A DNA stretch of 64,000 nucleotides from Lepisosteus oculatus (taxonomy: Eukaryota > Chordata > Actinopteri > Semionotiformes > Lepisosteidae): the NCBI RefSeq assembly GCF_040954835.1, contig NC_090708.1, positions 27,230,001 through 27,294,000 on the forward strand. Reading direction: 5' to 3'. A program made the translations under genes and the position numbers. The notes beneath the pieces were generated by a model. The model was given only the letters and a program-made list of their open reading frames with translations. It did not search any database and was not told the DNA's origin. Positions 58,130-64,000 of this stretch are shown here, one piece after another (the first letter of the stretch is position 1; every line of letters starts with the position of its first letter).

Positions 58130-58960
58130 CCATTAAGATGAAACAGAAAAAGAAGATGTGCTGTAGTTAATCTTTTTGGAATTCGATTTGTTATATTATT
58201 ATTGTTGACAACAACAGCAATGATAATAAAAATTATATTATTTATTATAAAACCACTAACATCGACACAGGTGCTGCTGCTGTTCAAAGTCTCTCAGTAA
58301 TTTAAAATGTACTGAACTCTGCCACAGGCACCGCTTTGAATTTTTAACACCTTTATCACCTTTGTCCAGGAGTGTGGGGTCGCGAGTACCCCTCTATGAG
58401 AACATGAATGTTTTCCATCCCCATGCCCCAAGCAAAACTGTCTGTTCTACATAATGAACACAGCAGGGTGTAACACTCCTAGCCTTTGTGACAAATGTTT
58501 GTTAAAGAAGAATGAAGCTGCGTTATATAAAGTGACTGCAATGCAATACTTAAAAGTTAATTCCAAGATGAAAAGAAAAGACTCAACGTGTCTACTCTAT
58601 AACTCTTCATCTTATAGATCGTCCAAGGTCATTCATTATTACTATTATTAATAATATCTTCCATATCACATTAAAATTGGAACACATTTTTTACAAGTGT
58701 AAATCCACCAGTCTACAGTATCTATTTTCTAACCGCTTTATCCAGGACTGATAACAGTCTCACCCACACTATTTGGTTACAGGCTTTTTTTAGATTTTGA
58801 CAGACTTTAGCATTATCTCTCTCTCTTTCCTAGTTAATCTCGCATCAGCAGGATCCACTTGTCGGCATTTGGTGGTTTGAACCAAATCTTTGAGCTGACA
58901 TTGCCATTAACTACGACCGAGAAATACTGTCAGAGTGGGTGGGGGGAGAACAAAGGAATG
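58130..58960. other. No gene seen
   Basis: AT-rich with an ATT/TAA-rich tract near 58185-58250. No coding or repeat assignment. Confidence 0.4.
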
Positions 58961-58989
58961 TAGACAATTCATAGAGTGGGATTATTAGG

Positions 58990-59312
58990 AGGCATGGGAA
59001 ATTTGTCCAGGACACCACGGTTACACCCCTACTCTTTTCCAGAAACACCCTGGGATTTTTAATGACCACAGAGAGTCAGGACCTCGGTTTTACATCTCAT
59101 CCGAAAGACAGCGCTTGTTTACAGTATAGTGTCCCCGTCACTATACTGGGGCATTAGGGTGAGTTTCCCCTGTTGGCCCCACTAACACCTTCTCCAGCAG
59201 CAACCTTAGTTTTTCCCAGGAGATCTCCCATCCAGGAACTGGCTAGGCTCACACCTGCTTAGCTTCAGTGGGGTGCCAGTTGTGAGTTGCAGGGTGATGT
59301 GGCTGCTGGCTA
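58990..59312 (-). repeat. 5S rRNA-derived SINE (SINE3-like)
   Basis: On the minus strand 59215-59310 reads as a diverged 5S rRNA gene: 'ccacatcaccctgcaact', 'ctgaagctaagcaggtgtg', 'ttcctggatgggagatctcc', covering the 5S internal promoter. It is followed by a body with 'agtatagtgacggggacact' and 'catctttcggatgagatg'-like sequence. This is the layout of fish 5S-headed SINEs. It is not a functional 5S gene. Confidence 0.8.
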
Positions 59313-59599
59313 TAGAAGGCTTTAACATTGATGCTTAAAAATGTAATGGAATGCATAGTGATAGACCTATTGAGCACAGAACATCTTACCACCTGTGAAA
59401 AGATTTGCATATGTAGTTTATTCTTATTTGTGTGAAAACAGGAAATACTGACAGTGTTTTACAAATTACAGAGAGGTCTGGAACACCCTGTCTCAAAAAC
59501 AGGCGTTTTAATAAAAAAGAGAAGGTTGTGGAAACAGTGACAAATCACACCGAACCAAATAAAATTTCAAAATATAAACAGTTGGAAAGTATTAGCTGT

Positions 59600-60525
59600 T
59601 ATTAATAAATCATTTAACTTTGAACGTGTGATATTTAGAAATATCAAAACATTCAATATAGTGTCCATAATATTTACTATTTTAGTTTTTTAAAAGAAAC
59701 ATTCATTTATTTAAGGAAAACTTGTAGCCTAAACAGGATTCAAACCCCTACTTCCAGAATGTGAGTCACACACCAAAGCCATTATGCCAACACGCCACTC
59801 GGCAGCCTAAGTTGTAGCTGAAAAGGGCAGGCAAAATGTTTCCAAGTAATCACGAGTGAATGAGTCAAATTAATGCAGATGTTTACAAAAAAAGTGGACT
59901 GTGGTAATACTTATATAAATATATTTAGATCCTTAAATTAATATCATTATTAATTTGTTTAGTTAGGCGATTCCATATTATATTCCCTATTAAGCGGATT
60001 ATAAAACTTACACGTTTTTGTATTGCGATAACGAGCACAAGTATTCATAGGTTAAAGGTTTAAAGCTTTTTATATAGTATATAAATGTATTATTGTCAGA
60101 AGGAGCATGTCAAATCATGGGTAAGTTGAAGTGAAAGACTTTGATGCGTAAAATGTTTATGAAGAAAGTGGAATACTGTTGTGCACTTTTTATTTAAACT
60201 ACCATTACAAGCCTTATACAGTTTGTATAATATATTTACGTATATTCCTAAATTATTATCGTTTATAACATTCAGAGACGTTATGCTCCTCTGATTTTTA
60301 TGCTCAGCTACCAAAAGTTCCCTTTAGTTGTAAATTCCATATTAATATTCCATATTAAACAGATTTAAACAAGATTTCACTCACAATCGGTTCACTCTAA
60401 ACTAATACACCATCAGTGCCACCTGTCGGTCATTCTTGCCAGCCAGTCATGTACTGCGGTAAGCTGTAGATCATTTCCCTCTGTACAGGGTTTTACTGCA
60501 CATTTTGAATAGATACATCTGTAAA
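59600..60525 (-). repeat. A-type end and arm, minus orientation, diverged
   Basis: A degraded terminus lies at 60505-60525 ('attttgaatagatacatctg', against ATTTTGAATGGCTGCATCTG) with A-type subterminal sequence at 60420-60500 in reverse. The arm motifs and a minus tRNA-like module at 59731-59800 lie inside. Confidence 0.65.
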
Positions 60526-61110
60526 TTAGCAGTATAATGGCAGTTTGATTTGGTAATACTATGTTCTGCCAAGCAATTCTGAATGCTGCATTGTCCAAGG
60601 TCAACATTACATGCAATATAAGCATCATAGAATTGTGCATACAGTATGGATGTAGCAGTATTAATATGTTCTTATATTTTATTCCATTAATAACTTGTTT
60701 AAAATTAAAGCATTATGAAAAATAAATAAATTTTATAGTGCTAATGTGTGGAGGTAATTTAAAAAATATGGTAATATAAATATTTATTGTAATGTATATG
60801 AATTTTAAATATATTTGCTTTCAATTTTGGAAAAGTGAGAAAAATAATTAAATGTTTAGAATATTCCAAGCATAATTATTTTTTCCTAATGAGATTAATG
60901 AGTCTTCTAAATCTAAAATTAATCTAAAATCTGATATTCCTACTGAGAAATACACAAAGAATGTTAATAAACTGAATTTACTTTACTTAATGTATGCACA
61001 CCTGCTGAAATATGTAATTTACACATTCTTTTGAAAGATAAAGAAAAGAGAAACCTTTACATAAAAAGCTCAAATTTTAACTTTTAAATGCAGTTCTGTG
61101 AGTCACATAC

Positions 61111-61165
61111 CTGGAGCCTCAGTTTGTTCACTGTGCTCATTCAGCAACACACCTCCTGGACAAGA
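61111..61165 (-). other. Putative non-coding first exon of OR2
   Basis: Minus-strand sequence ending GGCTCCAG|GTATGT. Homologous to 23054-23105; similarity stops at the splice donor. It lies 12.7 kb upstream of OR2 on the same strand. Confidence 0.5.
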
Positions 61166-61300
61166 AAGTCTTCCTCTTATCTCAACTGCTTTTATGGGTA
61201 GATCTTCACAGTGAGCCCAGAGCCTGCTGACTGCAGAGCTGCAGCTGTAGCTTTTATTAATCCAGAGAGACAAAGTGATTGCTTGAGAAACTGGCCCAAA
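61166..61300 (-). promoter_or_regulatory. Putative OR2 promoter
   Basis: TATA-like CCATAAAAGC (61188-61197 on minus) and GGATTAATAAAAG (61251-61263) occur in the same order and spacing as at 23106-23240. Upstream 'cacctttgggcc' (about 61293-61304) resembles an Olf/EBF-type site, though weakly. Confidence 0.5.
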
Positions 61301-61353
61301 GGTGAATCAAGGGAACATACATTTTTTACATAAGACTACTTTTTATAGATACA

Positions 61354-61830
61354 GATGCAGCCATTCAAAACGAGCAGGTGACACCGCATTATTTTGTGGT
61401 GCGCTTGACGCAGCCTACCACGAGTTACAATAATTTCTTGTATAGTACCTCATATAAACCACGTGGTATCGCAAGTAAAAAATAGTATCTGGAATTTCTG
61501 CAAGGTGGAGCTAATAAGGTCAACCTCTGATGTTTGAGCTGTCGCCATCAAAGTCTTTAACTAAGATATTACTAATAGTATTAATAATGAATGACGTTAT
61601 TAAACTGTAAACTCAAAGTATTGCCCCGGTCCACATTCTTTTTTCATTGACCGTCTTTGTAAAAGTAACAACACAGCATTTCGCAGTCACGCATTTGTTT
61701 CCAATCATGCAAAGTATGGTAATTTTTGGAATCTCTGATTCACCATGCCTTTCACATACTCATAAAAGTGATTGATTTAGGAACATAAACATATAACTGT
61801 ATGCAAACTGTAATGTATACAGTATGCGGT
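61354..61830 (+). repeat. B-type end of the CAGATGCAG family
   Basis: TA then CAGATGCAGCCATTCAAA (61352 onward), followed by B-type sequence closely matching 33396-33880 ('aatagtatctggaatttctg', 'aggtggagctaataagg'). It is interrupted near 61830 by the Penelope-like element. Confidence 0.75.
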
Positions 61831-61928
61831 TGTAGTTCAGGTGGGTAGCTGCGTCAGCATGCGTAGGCTGCAAAGGAACAAGTAATAGGTTTATTCCATG
61901 CTGAAAAAAAGAAGAAAGAGAACACAAC

Positions 61929-61953
61929 GTTTCGGCCGTGGAGCCTTCTTCAG
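61929..61953 (-). ncRNA. Hammerhead-like catalytic core in the Penelope 3' region
   Basis: On the minus strand CTGAAGA (fits CUGANGA) is followed by a short GGC/GCC stem and GAAAC, the conserved core of hammerhead ribozymes known from Penelope-like elements. A convincing stem III and cleavage triplet were not found by eye, so activity is doubtful. The ORF stop codon overlaps the CTGAAGA box. Confidence 0.4.
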
Positions 61954-62801
61954 GTGTGAGAGAGACAGGGCAGTAGGCAAAGGTAAAGTAGCGGGAGAAC
62001 AAAGGTTGGGAGGGAGGAGGAGTGAGAGGCGGGAGCAGGGGACAGAAAGAGAAGCCAATCAAGAGGTGTGAAGTCAGAATGGGTGCAGAGAGGTGTGAAA
62101 TGAAACTTCCAATGAATGGGGAAAATTGAAAAGAACAGTAATCTGTCGTTAAGGGAAGGGAGAATGTGTGATCCTAACTGCAGAATAATTTTAGTTTCGG
62201 TGGTCTTTCTGATGTATGAGTTCGGAAAACCGTCTTTGAGAACACAGACGGAGAGATTAGTGTGGTCGTGGCTGTCAGAGGTGAAATGAGAAACAATGGG
62301 CTTGGAGAGATCTTTAATCTTCACAGCCCTGACGTGTTCTCTGAAGCGGTCTCCGAGTCTCCTTCCTGTTTCTCCAATGTAGATGGCTGGGCATTTACTG
62401 CAAGAGATACAGTAAATAAGGTTGCTGGAGGTACAAGATGCTGTCTGGGTGATCCGGAATTGTCCTGAGGGGCCTTGAATGAGTGTGGTGGTGGCTGTGT
62501 ACTTGCAGGTGATACAGCGAGCTCTGTTGCAAGGGAAAGTGCCTGGTGTGGATGGTTGTTGAGGGCGGTCAAGGGAGCTGTGAACAAGGAGGTTACGCAG
62601 ATTAGGTGGTCGGCGATATGAGATGATAGGGCGATCAGAAAAGAGGGCCCCAATGGAGGGATCATCCTGTAGGATGGAAAAATTCTGGTTAATGGTCCTG
62701 GGGATAGGAAGTGTGTTAGGGTGGTAAGGAAGCACCAAGGGAATGCGATTGTTACGGCGGGAGTTCCTGATCGGGTTGATGGTCCGGGGGGTGTTTTGGG
62801 C
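61950..62801 (-). pseudogene. GIY-YIG endonuclease domain of the Penelope-like element
   Basis: The same frame resumes directly after the TGA. A linker holds RRPPNLRNLLVHS, and Cys pairs lie in CITCKYT and CISCSKCP. The nuclease core AIYIGETGRRLGDRFREH has the Tyr/Ile-Gly-Glu and Arg residues expected of GIY-YIG enzymes, and NLSVCVLKDGF follows. The enzyme nicks target DNA to prime reverse transcription. The last third is low-complexity, Ser/Pro/Leu-rich and ends at 61950. No separate ATG is needed, since it belongs to the RT frame. Confidence 0.92.
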
Positions 62802-64000
62802 TCAGGCAAGGGCCCTGTCAATCACACTGCTGGGATATCCTCTGTTGATAAAAAATGAGTACATTTCGAGGGCTTGGTTCTCGAAGTCGATGTCGTCGCT
62901 GCATAGTCGTCGTAACCTAAGGAACTGTGAAAAAGGAAGAGAGTTTTTAGTGTGGTTGGGGTGAAATGAGCTGTACAGGAGGTAGCTGTGTGAATCCGTG
63001 GGTTTGTAATAAACTGAAGTGGACAGTCGGGGGTAGTTGATAGACAAGTGGATGTCTAGAAACGGAAGAGTGGTGGAAGATATGTGAACTGTATATTTGA
63101 GGGACGGGTGGAAGTTGGTGAAATGGTGCAGGAAGAACTCGAGCTGATCGTTGGAGCATGTGGCGGCACCGACGCAGTCATCAATATATCGTTTGTAGAG
63201 GTCAGGGACATAGCCAGTGTAGGAGGCGAAGAAGCGTTCTTCTACACAGCCGACAAAAATGTTGGCATAACTGGGTCCCATTCTGGTGCCCATGGCAACT
63301 CCACTGACCTGTTGGTAAAAAAGATTATTGAAAGAGAATGCGTTCAGTGTGAGGACCAATTCTGCAAGGCGTACCAGGGTGTGGGTGGGTGGATCAAGCA
63401 CTGTGCGTTTGTCCAGCGTGTGCTTGAGTGCTGTAAGGCCGTCATTATGGGGAATGACGGTGTACAGAGATGTGATGTCCATGGTAAAAATGTGGCATTC
63501 GGTACCCTGAAATTGGAAATCATTGAAAAGTTGGAGCGCGTGGTTGGTGTCTTTGATGTATGAGGGAAGATCTTCAACCAGCGGTCTCATGAGGCTGTCG
63601 AGAAAGGCTGAGATGTAAGTAGTTGGACAGTTACATGCTGATACGATGGGGCGTCCAGGGGTGTCCGGTTTGTGGATTTTGGGGAGGAGGTAAAATTGAG
63701 ATACCTGTGGATGTTCCATGATGAGCCGGTTCGCCTCCTGGGGGAGCTCGTTACTGCTGATAAGAAGGGAAATGGTGGATACCACTTCCTTTTGGTAGTC
63801 AGTGGTAGGGTCCTGTTGGAGAGGGAGGTAGGCAGAAGTGTCAGTTAGTTGTCTAGAGGCTTCAAAGATATATAGATCCTTACGCCACACCACAACAGCA
63901 CCTCCTTTGTCCGCTGGTTTGATGACGATATCATCCCTGTTGCGGAGAGACTGGAGCGCCTGATTTTCTCCTTGGGTGAGGTTAGACCTATGTTTACTGG
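62802..64000 (-). pseudogene. Penelope-like reverse transcriptase, N-terminus outside window, stopped at TGA
   Basis: Encodes reverse transcriptase for target-primed retrotransposition. From the right edge the frame shows VIKPADKGGAVVV (about 63940-63900), then YLLPKIHKPDTPGRPIVSAC (fingers/palm), LYTVIPHNDG, VSGVAMGTRMGPSYANIF and the catalytic box YIDD in YKRYIDDCVG (about 63205-63175), and finally DIHLSINYP and a thumb region. The motif order is that of the Penelope RT family, related to telomerase RT. No frameshift occurs. The single TGA (62804-62802) separates it from the endonuclease domain, which continues in the same frame, so the ancestral protein was one polypeptide. Confidence 0.93.

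Larger units (their letters stand above)
61835..64000 (-). mobile_element. Penelope-like element with RT and GIY-YIG endonuclease, runs off the window
   Basis: Reads right to left. The frame is open from the window edge (about 64000) through RT, interrupted by one in-frame TGA at 62804-62802, then continues in the same frame through the GIY-YIG domain to the stop at 61952-61950. The 3' UTR has a ribozyme-like core at 61929-61953 and ends near 61835 with 'acctgaactacaacc'. The 5' end lies outside the window. The fragment at 44605 comes from the same family. Confidence 0.93.

Noticed and set aside
63084..63563. 159-codon plus-strand frame
   Set aside because: Antisense to the Penelope RT, whose motifs are clear on the minus strand.

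Overview
This is eukaryotic, AT-rich DNA from a vertebrate, most likely a ray-finned fish. The evidence is intact single-coding-exon odorant receptor (OR) genes, fish-type tRNA and 5S SINEs, L2-clade LINEs, a Penelope-like element of the vertebrate GIY-YIG type, a gypsy gag-pro remnant and an intact Tc1 transposon. Species cannot be fixed from the sequence. There are no operons, CRISPR arrays or bacterial signals.

Host genes are few. Two intact OR genes lie on the minus strand (coding exons 9482-10456 and 47465-48421), and one OR pseudogene lies on the plus strand (29846-30512). Each intact OR has a plausible splice acceptor just upstream of its ATG. About 12.6 kb upstream of each lies one of two mutually homologous blocks (23054-23235 and 61111-61270). 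Each block combines a conserved homeodomain-type site, a TATA-like box and a splice donor, so I read them as the OR promoters and non-coding first exons.

Most of the rest is mobile DNA. The dominant component is a large TA-flanked transposon family that I do not recognise. Its ends are CAGATGCAGCCATTCAAA. Two complete copies are visible: 15938-21505 (5.57 kb), which carries a Tc1/mariner-type DDE transposase with an 88-bp intron and one frameshift, and 55076-58119 (3.04 kb), which has the same ends but no transposase. The two ends are not symmetric (A-type and B-type), long inverted arms lie inside them, and the arms carry tRNA-like RNA polymerase III modules that differ between copies. Loose ends and arm pieces of the family occur at about 0.3-3.7, 24.1, 33.4-36.2, 42.3-44.6, 49.0-50.4, 52.5-54.0 and 59.6-61.8 kb.

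Layout: 0.3-8.4 kb, transposon-arm mosaic, SINE and LINE fragments, including a block (about 3.99-8.0 kb) duplicated at 36.3-40.45 kb; 8.7-10.5 kb, SINE and OR1; 10.85-15 kb, LTR and L2 LINE; 15.9-21.5 kb, giant transposon; 23.0-23.3 kb, putative OR1 promoter; 24.1-26.7 kb, transposon end, LTR fragment and GC-rich gypsy gag-pro; 27.9-29.5 kb, pristine Tc1; 29.8-30.5 kb, OR pseudogene; 30.9-33.4 kb, ACGT-rich element with minisatellite and an orphan exon; 36.9-38.3 kb, a 1.4-kb LTR-like insertion whose empty site is preserved at 4.65 kb; 40.65-42.26 kb, a head-to-head hairpin of the same repeat; 47.5-48.4 kb, OR2; 51.7-52.3 kb, LINE 3' end; 55.1-58.1 kb, deletion derivative of the giant transposon; 59.0-59.3 kb, 5S SINE; 61.1-61.3 kb, putative OR2 promoter; 61.8-64.0 kb, Penelope-like element running off the right edge.
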